From Microseira sp003486305 (GTDB lineage: Bacteria; Cyanobacteriota; Cyanobacteriia; Cyanobacteriales; Aerosakkonemataceae), in contig DALYJX010000080.1 of the NCBI GenBank assembly GCA_031969655.1, forward strand, positions 1 through 26,640: DNA of 26,640 bases, read 5' to 3'. This document shows, piece after piece, positions 1-7,185 of the stretch (positions are counted from its first letter, which is position 1; each line of letters begins with the position of its first letter). A program made the position numbers and the translations under genes. Below the pieces are notes generated by a model. It did not search any database. It worked only from the letters and a program-made list of their open reading frames with translations, and was not told the DNA's origin.

Positions 1-5
1 TCTCG

Positions 6-87
6 ACACTGACCCTATCGGGTTCAGTGTGAGCCTCCTTGCGGGAATAGGTGAACTACCCAACACCGATCCTATCGGGTACGGTGT
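6..87. repeat. Two related hairpins at the outer end of a tnpB relic
   Basis: Two imperfect hairpins lie about 57 bp apart. The first, at 6-30, has arms ACACTGA and TCAGTGT. The second, at 63-87, has arms ACACCG and CGGTGT. Both share the core CCTATCGGG. They lie just past the 3' end of the minus-strand tnpB relic, where IS200/IS605-family elements carry subterminal hairpins and the 3' part of the guide (omega) RNA. The hairpins are seen directly. Their assignment as an element end is inference from position. Confidence 0.5.
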
Positions 88-125
88 GGGCTTCTGACTT
101 CATTGACCGTTGCCCCTTACTCAGA

Positions 126-386
126 CTATGCAGGTGGTCTTACACAGCCTCGATCGGCAAGAGCGGGGTTCCCTCCGCCCATAGATAATATGCGAATTCC
201 TTCATTCCTGATATTCAGTGCTGCATTACCATCACGGTCATGATGAGTACCACACGATGGACAATTCCATTCACGAATATCGAGTGTTAACTCATCAAGG
301 ACGTGACCACAGCATGAACAAGTTTTGGAACTGGGGAAGAATCTTTCTATTTCTATAAGTTGACCATCTTTGCGCTTCAACTTGTA
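126..386 (-). pseudogene. TnpB (IS605 OrfB) C-terminal relic, minus strand
   Basis: This is the C-terminal end of an IS200/IS605-type TnpB, the RNA-guided nuclease of these transposons. About 87 codons are recognisable, from 386 down to the TAG at 126. They include the zinc-ribbon pair SSKTCSCCG and WNCPSCG, followed by HDRDGNAALNIRNEGI, which contains the last RuvC aspartate. The full protein is normally about 350-400 aa, so most of the RuvC domain and the whole N-terminus are missing. The reading frame stays open upstream to 500, but those codons are only the antisense of the second tnpB relic. Its 5' edge abuts that relic head to head near 380-390. It cannot encode an active nuclease. No tnpA is visible. 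Confidence 0.75.
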
Positions 387-674
387 GCAGGCATCGAAGT
401 GATTGCGGTGCCGCCTGCCTACACGTCGCAAACTTGCCACGTCTGCAACCATATTGGATTGCGGAGTGACAAGCGGTTTAAGTGTGGACGCGGCTGGCAT
501 GGTGATGCTGATTTGAACGGTGCAATCAATATTTCCAAACTTGGGGCTGTATTAGTAAGCCAGCCTGGAGGCTCGGAACTAGCGTGTTCTTTGAATCGTG
601 ACGTTTCAGGGCTACGACAAGACCAGCCGATTGAGCCAGGGAGCGAAAGCCCCCGCGCTTCAGCCGGGGGTTAG
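381..674 (+). pseudogene. TnpB (IS605 OrfB) C-terminal relic, plus strand
   Basis: This is a second, different TnpB C-terminus. Homology starts near 384 with VAGIEVIAVPPAYTSQTC and runs through the CxxC knuckle (CHVC) to GDADLNGAINISKLG, which carries the terminal RuvC aspartate. It ends at a stop just before 674. The second zinc knuckle reads KCGRGW, so only one cysteine remains where CxxC is expected, a further sign of decay. The last residues (SESPRASAGG) are encoded inside a GC-rich hairpin, as is usual where tnpB overlaps the element's right end. Its sequence differs from the minus-strand relic, so the two come from different elements rather than from an inverted duplication. Confidence 0.72.
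650..670 (+). repeat. GC-rich hairpin at the 3' end of the plus-strand tnpB relic
   Basis: CCCCCG (650-655) pairs with CGGGGG (665-670) around a 9-nt loop. It overlaps the last codons of the tnpB relic. Position and shape fit the right-end or omega-RNA terminal hairpin of IS200/IS605 elements. That role is inferred. Confidence 0.55.
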
Positions 675-713
675 CTTACTTCGTGTAGGACGTGGGGCTT
701 CTTTTGGATTTAG

Positions 714-2237
714 CTAAAATTCATCGCTGTCTGCGTCTGTATCCTCAGATTCTAAGTCGTTACTGCCGAAGCGGGGTTGGGCGGGTATCGCGGCAACGAT
801 CGCATCCAATACTTTAGATACTGGTATAATTTCTAACCCTAAATCTTCTGGGAATTTTTGTCCTTTGGGCACGATCGCTCGTTTAAAACCGAGTTTAGCA
901 GCTTCTTTGAGTCGCAATTCCATTTGAGAAACAGCACGAACTTGTCCGCCTAAACCGACTTCGCCGATTAAGACGGTAAGAGGATCGACAATGCGATCGC
1001 GAAACGATGCGACGACTGCGATCGCTATTCCCAAATCTACCGCCGGTTCTTCTACATTTAAACCCCCCGCCGAAGCTACATACGCATCTAATTTAGATAG
1101 GGGAATGCCAACTCGTTTTTCTAATACGGCTAAAATTTGCAAAAGTCTGTTATAATCCACACCCGTGGTTGAACGGCGGGGCGAGGCGTAACTTGTAGGA
1201 CTAACTAACGCTTGCAATTCAACGACGAGGGGGCGAGTACCTTCGCAAGCGACGACAATGGCGGTACCGGGGGCGGCTTCATCCCGGTTGCCTAAAAATA
1301 ATTCTGAAGGATTGGCGACTTCTCTCAGACCGCGATCGATCATTTCAAAGATACCGATTTCGTGGGTAGCGCCGAAGCGATTTTTGACACTACGTAGGAG
1401 GCGGTGAGAGGCAAAGCGATCGCCTTCAAAATAGAGTACGGTATCGACGAGGTGTTCGAGGACTCTGGGGCCTGCGATCGCGCCTTCTTTGGTTACGTGT
1501 CCTACAATCAACAGCGTGATATCTTCACTTTTAGCCAGCCGCATCAGCGCCGATGTACATTCTCGCACCTGCGCCACCGAACCCGGAGCCGACGCCATAG
1601 TCGGTAAATAAATCGTTTGGATACTGTCAATTACAGCTAAATTTGGTTTGAGCGACTCCAACTCGCGTAAAATTTGTTCTAAGTCGGTTTCGGGTAACAC
1701 GTAGAGATTGGGTTCCACAGTCTCGGTGGCAGCGGGTTTTTCCTCCGACTCGACATCGGGGGTTAAAGCAATACCCACGCCTAAACGAGACGCCCTCAAT
1801 TTAACTTGCTGTCCAGACTCTTCCGCCGATACGTAGAGGATGCGGTAATCCATCGCCAGTCGATTGGCTACCTGAAGCAAGAGCGTTGATTTGCCAATAC
1901 CCGGATCTCCCCCAATTAATACCAGAGAACCGGGAACGACTCCGCCACCGAGTACGCGATTGAGTTCGCCGTAACCGGATGACCAACGTTCTTGCTGTTT
2001 TTCGGTAATTTGGGAAAATTTGAGCGCCATTCTGGGTTTAGGTGGGGTGTTGGCTGATGATTTAGCGTTTTGCTGGGTGGTAGCTTGCCAATTAGTGCGA
2101 CTGGAATGGCTCGTTGCCTGGGTTAGAATTTGTTCTTCTAGCGAGTTGTAAGTGCCGCAGCCGGGACACTTGCCAAACCATTGAGTAGACTCGGCCCCGC
2201 ATTCTGTACAAACATAAGAGGTTCGAGACTTTGGCAT
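714..2237 (-). CDS. radA: DNA repair protein RadA (Sms)
   Basis: RadA is a RecA-like ATPase with a Lon-like C-terminal domain. It acts as a branch-migration helicase in recombinational repair. The 507-aa product opens with a four-cysteine zinc finger (C10, C13, C24, C27). A Walker A motif GGDPGIGKST follows at 109-118, then a Walker B-type strand LAVIDSI near 200-206, the RadA signature KNRFG at 285-289 and the Lon-protease-like fold to the end. It is longer than the usual ~455-460 aa. Visible extra material is a polar linker at about 36-70 after the zinc finger and an acidic insert at about 160-177. The start is ATG with only a weak AAAGAA upstream. It is divergent from rpaB across about 160 bp, so the two promoters must share that gap. 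The assignment is secure. Confidence 0.97.
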   Translation of the reverse strand: MPKSRTSYVCTECGAESTQWFGKCPGCGTYNSLEEQILTQATSHSSRTNWQATTQQNAKSSANTPPKPRMALKFSQITEKQQERWSSGYGELNRVLGGGVVPGSLVLIGGDPGIGKSTLLLQVANRLAMDYRILYVSAEESGQQVKLRASRLGVGIALTPDVESEEKPAATETVEPNLYVLPETDLEQILRELESLKPNLAVIDSIQTIYLPTMASAPGSVAQVRECTSALMRLAKSEDITLLIVGHVTKEGAIAGPRVLEHLVDTVLYFEGDRFASHRLLRSVKNRFGATHEIGIFEMIDRGLREVANPSELFLGNRDEAAPGTAIVVACEGTRPLVVELQALVSPTSYASPRRSTTGVDYNRLLQILAVLEKRVGIPLSKLDAYVASAGGLNVEEPAVDLGIAIAVVASFRDRIVDPLTVLIGEVGLGGQVRAVSQMELRLKEAAKLGFKRAIVPKGQKFPEDLGLEIIPVSKVLDAIVAAIPAQPRFGSNDLESEDTDADSDEF

Positions 2238-2389
2238 TTCTTTATTTTCATTAAAGAATCTACATGTAGCTTAAATCTTAAGAAACCTTGAAAGGCTGCA
2301 CCTGCGCGAATTTCAGGCTTCTTAAACTGACACGATCGAGTACGATCTTAATACACGCTACTAAAAATTAACGATCTGAAATTTGACTT

Positions 2390-2395
2390 AAGGAG
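2390..2395 (+). promoter_or_regulatory. Ribosome binding site that decides the rpaB start
   Basis: AAGGAG occupies 2390-2395. Its last G is the first base of a candidate GTG start, so that codon and the TTG at 2398 are too close to be used. The TTG at 2407 has normal spacing. This is a direct sequence reading, and the choice of start is inference. Confidence 0.6.
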
Positions 2396-2406
2396 TGTTG
2401 ACCAAA

Positions 2407-3141
2407 TTGGAAAGCCATAAAGAAAAAATTTTGGTGGTTGATGACGAAGCAAGCATTCGCCGCATTTTGGAAACTCGCCTATCGATGATTGGTTACGATG
2501 TGGTAACCGCCGCCGATGGGGAAGAAGCTTTAGAAACATTTCGCCACGCCGACCCGGATTTAGTCGTTCTGGACGTAATGATGCCCAAGCTAGATGGCTA
2601 CGGCGTCTGTCAGGAATTACGTAAAGAATCCGACGTGCCGATTATCATGCTAACAGCACTGGGAGATGTTGCCGACCGGATTACGGGTTTGGAACTGGGG
2701 GCAGATGATTACGTAGTTAAACCGTTTTCGCCCAAAGAACTCGAAGCCCGCATCCGCTCGGTTTTGCGGCGGGTGGACAAGACGGGTGGCGGAGGGATTC
2801 CCAGTTCTGGAGTTATCCACGTCGCGAATATAAAAATAGATACAAACAAGCGGCAAGTTTACAAAGGCGACGAGCGCATCCGCTTGACTGGGATGGAATT
2901 TAGCTTGCTGGAATTGTTAGTCAGTCGTTCGGGCGAAGCGTTTTCCCGTTCGGAAATTTTGCAAGAAGTTTGGGGATACACGCCAGAGCGTCACGTTGAT
3001 ACCCGCGTGGTGGATGTCCACATCTCCCGCTTGCGGGCGAAATTAGAAGACGATCCGAGCAATCCAGAGCTAATTCTCACCGCCAGAGGAACCGGCTATT
3101 TGTTCCAGCGGATCATCGAGCCAGGGGAGAATGAGAAGTAA
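2407..3141 (+). CDS. rpaB: OmpR-family response regulator RpaB
   Basis: RpaB is the essential cyanobacterial OmpR/PhoB-class regulator (Ycf27 family). It works with the kinase NblS (Hik33) and controls photosystem and high-light genes. The receiver domain spans about 6-120, with acidic pocket DD 12-13, phospho-acceptor D56 in VVLDVMMPKLDG, and the K of VVKPFSPKE. The winged-helix DNA-binding domain follows, ending in VDVHISRLRAKLEDDPSNPE and TARGTGYLFQ. I prefer the TTG at 2407. It gives MESHKEKILVVDDEAS, matching the family N-terminus as I recall it, puts the aspartate at residue 56, and lies 11 nt after AAGGAG (2390-2395). The in-frame GTG at 2395 overlaps that ribosome site and so is less likely. 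The product is 244 aa from the TTG. No HLR1 site was recognised upstream. Confidence 0.95.
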   Translation: MESHKEKILVVDDEASIRRILETRLSMIGYDVVTAADGEEALETFRHADPDLVVLDVMMPKLDGYGVCQELRKESDVPIIMLTALGDVADRITGLELGADDYVVKPFSPKELEARIRSVLRRVDKTGGGGIPSSGVIHVANIKIDTNKRQVYKGDERIRLTGMEFSLLELLVSRSGEAFSRSEILQEVWGYTPERHVDTRVVDVHISRLRAKLEDDPSNPELILTARGTGYLFQRIIEPGENEK

Positions 3142-3184
3142 GCAGGTGAGCAAGAGGAGCAGGTGAGCAAGAGGAGCAGGTGAG
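3141..3184 (+). repeat. 17-bp tandem repeat, about 2.6 copies
   Basis: The unit AGCAGGTGAGCAAGAGG is at 3141-3157 and 3158-3174, with a partial copy to 3184. It begins at the last base of the rpaB stop codon. A related sequence appears as its reverse complement (GAGCAGGTGAGCGGGTGAGC) near 23687-23708, so the motif is dispersed in this genome. Confidence 0.75.
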
Positions 3185-3223
3185 AATTATCTTTGCCCCA
3201 TGCTGATGCTCAATGCTCAATGC

Positions 3224-3272
3224 CCAATTACCAATTACCAATTACCAATTACCCATGACCAATGACCAATGA
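3224..3272 (+). repeat. Heptanucleotide tandem repeat CCAATTA/CCAATGA
   Basis: About seven consecutive 7-bp units occur: CCAATTA four times, then CCCATGA and CCAATGA. This matches the short tandemly repeated sequences known in cyanobacteria. The last units provide the ATG and the first codons of the following gene. Confidence 0.85.
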
Positions 3273-3924
3273 CCCAAATAGAGTGTTGCGGCGGTTACCA
3301 ATAGTTGTTGGTGTGTTGGCGGGTTCCCTGCTGATGCTCAATCGCTTTTTGACGCCGCAAATAACCGACTCTCAGGCGCGATCCGATGCGCTGGGAGTCA
3401 TTTTGTCTGCGCTGTTGATTTTAACCGGCTTGCTGTGGCAACAGGTGCAGGCGCGATCGCCTGACGCAGTTCAACTCATCGGCGAAGAGGGGTTTGAACT
3501 CGCGTCAGATTTACCAGAAACGGTAAAAGCAGAATTGGCATGGGCGTCTCGTCTGTTACTCACAAATACCGTCACCCGCAGCATCGTTGTTTGGTATGAC
3601 GGCAAAGTCTTGTTACGACGGGGCATTTTAGGGGCAAATTCCGAAGTAAAGCCTGGAGCAATTGTCAAGCGAGTTCTGGAAAAGCAAAAGCCTGTCTATT
3701 TAGTGGCTCTGAAATTATATCCGGGCAAAATTGAATTTGATTACTTACCGGAAAATACCCAAGGTGTCATCTGCCAGCCTATAGGGAGTAAAGGCGTGTT
3801 AATTTTAGGCGCGAATGCTCCCCGCAGCTATACCCGACAAGATGAAAACTGGGTAGCGGGAATTGCTGAGAAACTAGACGTAACCCTGCAAGAATGGCAG
3901 AAGAACGAACGTGTGGAAACTTGA
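3262..3924 (+). CDS. Cofactor assembly of complex C subunit B (CCB2/CCB4-like)
   Basis: This 220-aa protein resembles the cyanobacterial relatives of CCB2/CCB4, which help attach haem c_i covalently to cytochrome b6. Two hydrophobic segments lie near the N-terminus, at about 13-28 and 44-62. A soluble domain follows, with WASRLLLTNTVTRSIVVWYD, a central GVICQPIGSKGVLILGAN and a C-terminal amphipathic stretch. A membrane location with the soluble part on one face is expected. The start is unusual: the ATG and next three codons (MTND) lie inside a heptamer repeat, and no Shine-Dalgarno is evident. A GTG at 3280 is an alternative. It follows rpaB at about 120 bp of repeats. The family was recognised from overall pattern rather than a catalytic motif. 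Confidence 0.75.
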   Translation: MTNDPNRVLRRLPIVVGVLAGSLLMLNRFLTPQITDSQARSDALGVILSALLILTGLLWQQVQARSPDAVQLIGEEGFELASDLPETVKAELAWASRLLLTNTVTRSIVVWYDGKVLLRRGILGANSEVKPGAIVKRVLEKQKPVYLVALKLYPGKIEFDYLPENTQGVICQPIGSKGVLILGANAPRSYTRQDENWVAGIAEKLDVTLQEWQKNERVET

Positions 3925-4020
3925 ATCAATACCGCAAGATAGAAAAACATTCATCCGTTTAGGTGAAGCATTCCAAAACTTTTTTTTGTATTAATTTGAT
4001 TAAACAAGGCGTGAAAGTTT

Positions 4021-4560
4021 ATGGTGATTCTCTACTGGCTGCTGGTGGTTTTGATGTTGGTGGGTGTCGTTGGTGCGGTGGTTCCCGGTATTCCGGGTTC
4101 TAGCTTGATTTTAATTTCTGTCGTGGTTTGGGGTGCGATTCACGGTTTTAGTACCGTGCAAATACCCTTAATTGCAGCGATCGCTGTCTTTATCCTCAGT
4201 ATCGGAATTGACTTGCTCGCTACTTACTGGGGAGTAAAGCAAGCCGGTGCGAGCAATTGGGGTTTGACGGGTGCAATGGTAGGTTTAGTTGTGGGAACGT
4301 TAGGTTTGCTACCAGCGTTACCGTTTGGCGGGCCAATTTTGGGTATCCTGATGGGGCCTTTACTGGGAGCATTTATCGGAGAATTTCTGTATCGGCGGGA
4401 GTTAGAATTAGCACCTAGAACCCAACAAGCGTTTAAAGCCGGGGTAGGAATTGTCGTCGGTACAATTGTGGGGCGAGTGATTCAGGGAATACTTGCGATC
4501 GCCGCCTTTGGCATCTTCCTGTGGCAAACTTTACCCTTAGTGTGGACGGGACAGATTTGA
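4021..4560 (+). CDS. DUF456 family membrane protein
   Basis: This is a 179-aa, strongly hydrophobic protein with about five to six membrane helices, starting with a helix at residues 3-20. It is rich in Gly, Val, Leu and Ile. Short polar turns include VPGIPGSS near 22-29 and a charged loop FLYRRELELAPRTQQAFKA near 123-141. These features and the length fit the DUF456 family, whose function is unknown. The stop codon overlaps the ATG of the next gene by one base (TGATG), so the two are probably translationally coupled. A 96-bp spacer separates it from the previous gene, with a T-run (3979-3988) but no clear terminator stem. Confidence 0.8.
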   Translation: MVILYWLLVVLMLVGVVGAVVPGIPGSSLILISVVVWGAIHGFSTVQIPLIAAIAVFILSIGIDLLATYWGVKQAGASNWGLTGAMVGLVVGTLGLLPALPFGGPILGILMGPLLGAFIGEFLYRRELELAPRTQQAFKAGVGIVVGTIVGRVIQGILAIAAFGIFLWQTLPLVWTGQI

Positions 4561-5144
4561 TGAGTGAAACTCTGCCTTTGGTATTGCGATTGCATCCGGT
4601 CATTCAACTAACAGATGACCAATTTTTTGAATTCTGTCAACAAAACCGCGATTTACGCATCGAACGCAATGCCAAAGGAGAATTATCGATTATGTTGCCA
4701 ACTGGAGGTAGGACGGGTGGAAGCAATTTTAAGTTAATTCAACAGTTAGCAAATTGGGTCGATATTGACGGTACTGGCATTGGTTTTGACTCTTCTACTG
4801 GTTTCAAACTTCCCAATGGTGCAGAGCGTTCCCCAGATGCTTCGTGGGTAAAATTAGAAAGATGGAATGCTTTAACAGAAGAAGAACAGGAAAGATTTGC
4901 TCCTATTTGTCCTGACTTTGTGGTGGAATTGCGATCTCGCACCGATAGTTTGCAAGTTTTGCAAGCCAAAATGCAAGAATATATCGACAACGCTGCTGTT
5001 CTTGGCTGGCTAATAGATTGTAAGCGGCGACGAGTTTATATTTATCGTCCCCAGTGCGAAGTTGAACGTTTAGATAATCCAGAAACTATTAGCGGCAATC
5101 CAGTTTTGCCTGGATTTGTTTTAGATTTGAAAAAAATTTGGTAA
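4560..5144 (+). CDS. Uma2 family protein (putative endonuclease fold, DUF820)
   Basis: This 194-aa protein belongs to the Uma2/DUF820 family, which is greatly expanded in cyanobacteria. Its fold is that of PD-(D/E)XK nucleases, but its role is unknown. Visible family features are LTDDQFFEFCQQNRDLRIE near the start, GGSNFKLIQQLANW, SPDASWVKLERWNAL, FVVELRSRTDSLQVLQAKM with the catalytic-type Glu, then GWLIDCKRRRVYIYRP. The ATG at 4560 is chosen because it overlaps the upstream stop and gives the usual family N-terminus. An in-frame start at 4521 would only add 13 codons lying inside the upstream gene. Coupling to a DUF456 gene may be accidental, since Uma2 genes occur in many contexts. Confidence 0.85.
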   Translation: MSETLPLVLRLHPVIQLTDDQFFEFCQQNRDLRIERNAKGELSIMLPTGGRTGGSNFKLIQQLANWVDIDGTGIGFDSSTGFKLPNGAERSPDASWVKLERWNALTEEEQERFAPICPDFVVELRSRTDSLQVLQAKMQEYIDNAAVLGWLIDCKRRRVYIYRPQCEVERLDNPETISGNPVLPGFVLDLKKIW

Positions 5145-5263
5145 GCAATGGCATATAGCAACTTCACCCTCAGCAAAGTTAAGAACAACTTAGCTATAAC
5201 GCTTAATTTTTCGTCTTATATGATTTCCGCTACCAAAGGTAGTGGATAATTTTTGATGGTGTA

Positions 5264-5321
5264 GGGGCGGGTTTTACCAGCCATTCTGTGGAATCACGAG
5301 ATATTTTGTTAAACCCGCCCC
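5264..5321. repeat. 58-bp palindrome-ended repeat, copy A
   Basis: The element starts GGGGCGGGTTT (5264-5274) and ends with its exact reverse complement AAACCCGCCCC (5311-5321). It is 58 bp in total, with an internal GATATTTT. It lies between the convergent ends of the Uma2 and SMI1/KNR4 genes. The same length, ends and internal ATAT recur at 10035, 19108 and 19167. Apart from this element the 5145-5423 gap shows nothing recognisable. Confidence 0.8.
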
Positions 5322-5423
5322 GGCTGACGCTACCGATGCTACCGAAGATGATATTAATCTCATATTGTATCTATAACTCTGTATAATTTTGAACCCTTTA
5401 CATGATGCGATCGCCACGTAATT

Positions 5424-6014
5424 CTATACTATAAACTCTGGATCGCCTAATACTTGTTCCATCATTTCTCTAAATGAACGATACCGATGTATACCGAATG
5501 TTGTAGAAAAACTACAAAACCAAGCTTCCCATTCGCCATCAGATGTAACAATTTGAGGATTTAGTAAATAAATAAATCCCATATCTTTACTACTAATCTC
5601 TAAAGCTGTTTGTAGATACTCAGGACGAAAAGCTGAATCAGATTGCTCATCACCATAAACAAAGTATTCTTCGTCTGTTACTGGGATTTGCCAAGTTTCG
5701 GTAAGTTCATCTATAAAATCTTGGTTACCCGGAGCATACCAATCTACTTTTTCAGCACAATAAAATTCGATGCCGTATTTTGATGTAGAACGCAACCCAT
5801 TAGAAACTGTGAGAAACTCTCGGTAAGAAGGTGGAAAATTTACACCTAAGCAAGCTTCGGCGCTGGTAATTTCCTCCTCTGTTGCACCCGGATAGCCTAA
5901 ATACCATTCTTCAAGCACTTTTGGAGGTAACTCTAGTTTTTCTGACTCAGTTAGTAGTTCTATCCGTTTACGGCTCCATTCCCTAATATGATTTTTCCAG
6001 TCAAAAGTTTTCAT
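5424..6014 (-). CDS. SMI1/KNR4 family protein
   Basis: This is a 196-aa cytosolic protein of the SMI1/KNR4 superfamily. The signature is at about 44-70: PGATEEEITSAEACLG followed by NFPPSYREFLTVSNG. The C-terminal half carries the family's later strands (MGFIYLLNP, GEWEAWFCS, YRSFREMMEQVL). Bacterial members often act as immunity proteins for polymorphic toxins, while others are general interaction domains. No toxin gene is visible here, so a specific role is not claimed. The ATG at 6014 lies 3 bp after the end of the methylase frame, so the two formed one minus-strand transcription unit. No HIP1 octamer falls between 5415 and 7860, a mild hint that this pair may be of foreign origin. Confidence 0.8.
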   Translation of the reverse strand: MKTFDWKNHIREWSRKRIELLTESEKLELPPKVLEEWYLGYPGATEEEITSAEACLGVNFPPSYREFLTVSNGLRSTSKYGIEFYCAEKVDWYAPGNQDFIDELTETWQIPVTDEEYFVYGDEQSDSAFRPEYLQTALEISSKDMGFIYLLNPQIVTSDGEWEAWFCSFSTTFGIHRYRSFREMMEQVLGDPEFIV

Positions 6015-6017
6015 AAT

Positions 6018-6869
6018 TCAAAAAGTTCGCAGTGTAATGCACCCATTAGTTGAGAGTTGCCGACATTCTAGAGCGTAATTAACCCAAAGAACTTCTTGGC
6101 GCGGGGCTTTTACAGAATGACAATTTTTAATCGGTGCTTCAATACAAATCCAATCGCTGTATAGTTTATTCATCAAGTCGCCGTGATAGCTAGATAAAGC
6201 AACTTTGCCTTTAACGCTATGCAGAACTTTAGCCAATTCTCGATGCTAGTTATCGGTCATTTCATAAGCATAAGCTTTGCTGTCGCCGCGAGAATCGTGA
6301 GGATAAGGCGGATCTAAATAAAAAAGAGTTTCCTCGCTGTCATAGCGTTGTATCACCTCAATTGCTGGAGCATGTTCTATTTGAACTCTTAACAATCTTT
6401 GGGCAATTTCCGCCAAACCTTCTACACTTCCCAGCCATCTAGAAACTGCACCCGCCATCCCGGCACGACTGGTTAGTAAACAATGCGCCCATCTCCCCGT
6501 ACTCGCTGTTTGGGCTAATCCAGTTCGGACTTGTCTAGCACGAACAAAAAAACGTCTTGCTCTCTCCAAATCTGATAATTCTTGATTGTTTGGGGAGATA
6601 GCAAGCTCAAATTCTTCGCGGGAAAATGGTGTAAGCCCAATGGCTTCAATTAGGGCATCTTTTTGAGTACGCAAAACGCGAAAAAAGTTGACAACTTCTC
6701 CATCAAGGTCGTTATATGTCTCAACTGGTGATGGTTCTCTGTTGAGCAAAACTGCTGCCGATCCGCCAAAGGGTTCGCAGTAATGTTTTGTTTGAGGTAA
6801 AAGGGGCAATAGCCAATCTAAATGGCTAAATTTGCCCCCATACCAACCAAAGGCTATCAGTTTACTCAT
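6018..6869 (-). pseudogene. D12-class DNA adenine methylase interrupted by one in-frame TAG
   Basis: This reads as a Dam-like N6-adenine methyltransferase of about 283 aa if the internal stop is ignored. The first 207 codons carry the SAM-binding motifs GWYGGK (8-13) and CEPFGGSAAV (31-40) and the catalytic DPPY (186-189). A TAG at 6248-6246 then ends the frame. The same frame continues at once as HRELAKVLHSVKGKVALSS to a normal family C-terminus with a stop at 6018. There is no frameshift, so one C-to-T change (CAG to TAG) explains it. The truncated protein would lack the C-terminal lobe. Readthrough, or re-initiation at the TTG at 6236, is conceivable but nothing supports it. The specificity is unknown; GATC is typical of some relatives. 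Confidence 0.85.
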
Positions 6870-6936
6870 TGCTTAAGTTATACCTGCACGATCTATAACT
6901 CTGTTAAATTATCGCACTCAACTACCCACTAACCCC

Positions 6937-6956
6937 CCAGGGAATTAATTCCCTGG
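6937..6956. repeat. Perfect 20-bp palindrome
   Basis: CCAGGGAATTAATTCCCTGG is its own reverse complement. It is the first of four palindromes in the 316-bp gap between rfbB and the methylase relic. Confidence 0.9.
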
Positions 6957-6999
6957 CTAGTAGCCAAAGTCCTCTCAAACAGAAATGAATAAAAATATT

Positions 7000-7017
7000 A
7001 GTCCACTTAAGTGGACT
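7000..7017. repeat. Perfect 18-bp palindrome
   Basis: AGTCCACTTAAGTGGACT is its own reverse complement. It is the second palindrome of the 6.9-7.16 kb cluster. Confidence 0.9.
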
Positions 7018-7027
7018 TAAGCTATTA

Positions 7028-7049
7028 GCCAGCGATTTGAATCGCTGGC
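7028..7049. repeat. Inverted repeat with 10-bp arms and a 2-nt loop
   Basis: GCCAGCGATT (7028-7037) and AATCGCTGGC (7040-7049) flank TG. It is the third member of the cluster. Confidence 0.9.
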
Positions 7050-7102
7050 GGGTGATGGATCTCGCGCCATATCTATAGCGGATTGCAGCCGTATTAGGTA
7101 CC

Positions 7103-7152
7103 GCTTTGTTTGTGTAGCGGGTGCATTAATGCACCCGCTACACAAACAAAGC
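7103..7152. repeat. Perfect 50-bp palindrome
   Basis: Each 25-bp half is the exact reverse complement of the other, centred between 7127 and 7128 in GCATTAATGC. The outer arms are GCTTTGTTTGTG and CACAAACAAAGC. It lies about 35 bp beyond the stop codon of rfbB and could fold as a transcript end on either strand. A perfect 50-bp palindrome suggests recent origin or active upkeep. Confidence 0.95.
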
Positions 7153-7185
7153 CTTTTAGGCTGTACAATGGGCAAAATCTATGCT

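Noticed and set aside
3141..3272. CRISPR array at the tandem repeats after rpaB
   Set aside because: The units are directly adjacent 17-bp and 7-bp repeats with no spacers.
6018..6236. Independent 72-aa gene downstream of the methylase
   Set aside because: It is in the same frame as the methylase and continues its family sequence, starting from a TTG inside it, so it is the C-terminal part of a broken gene.
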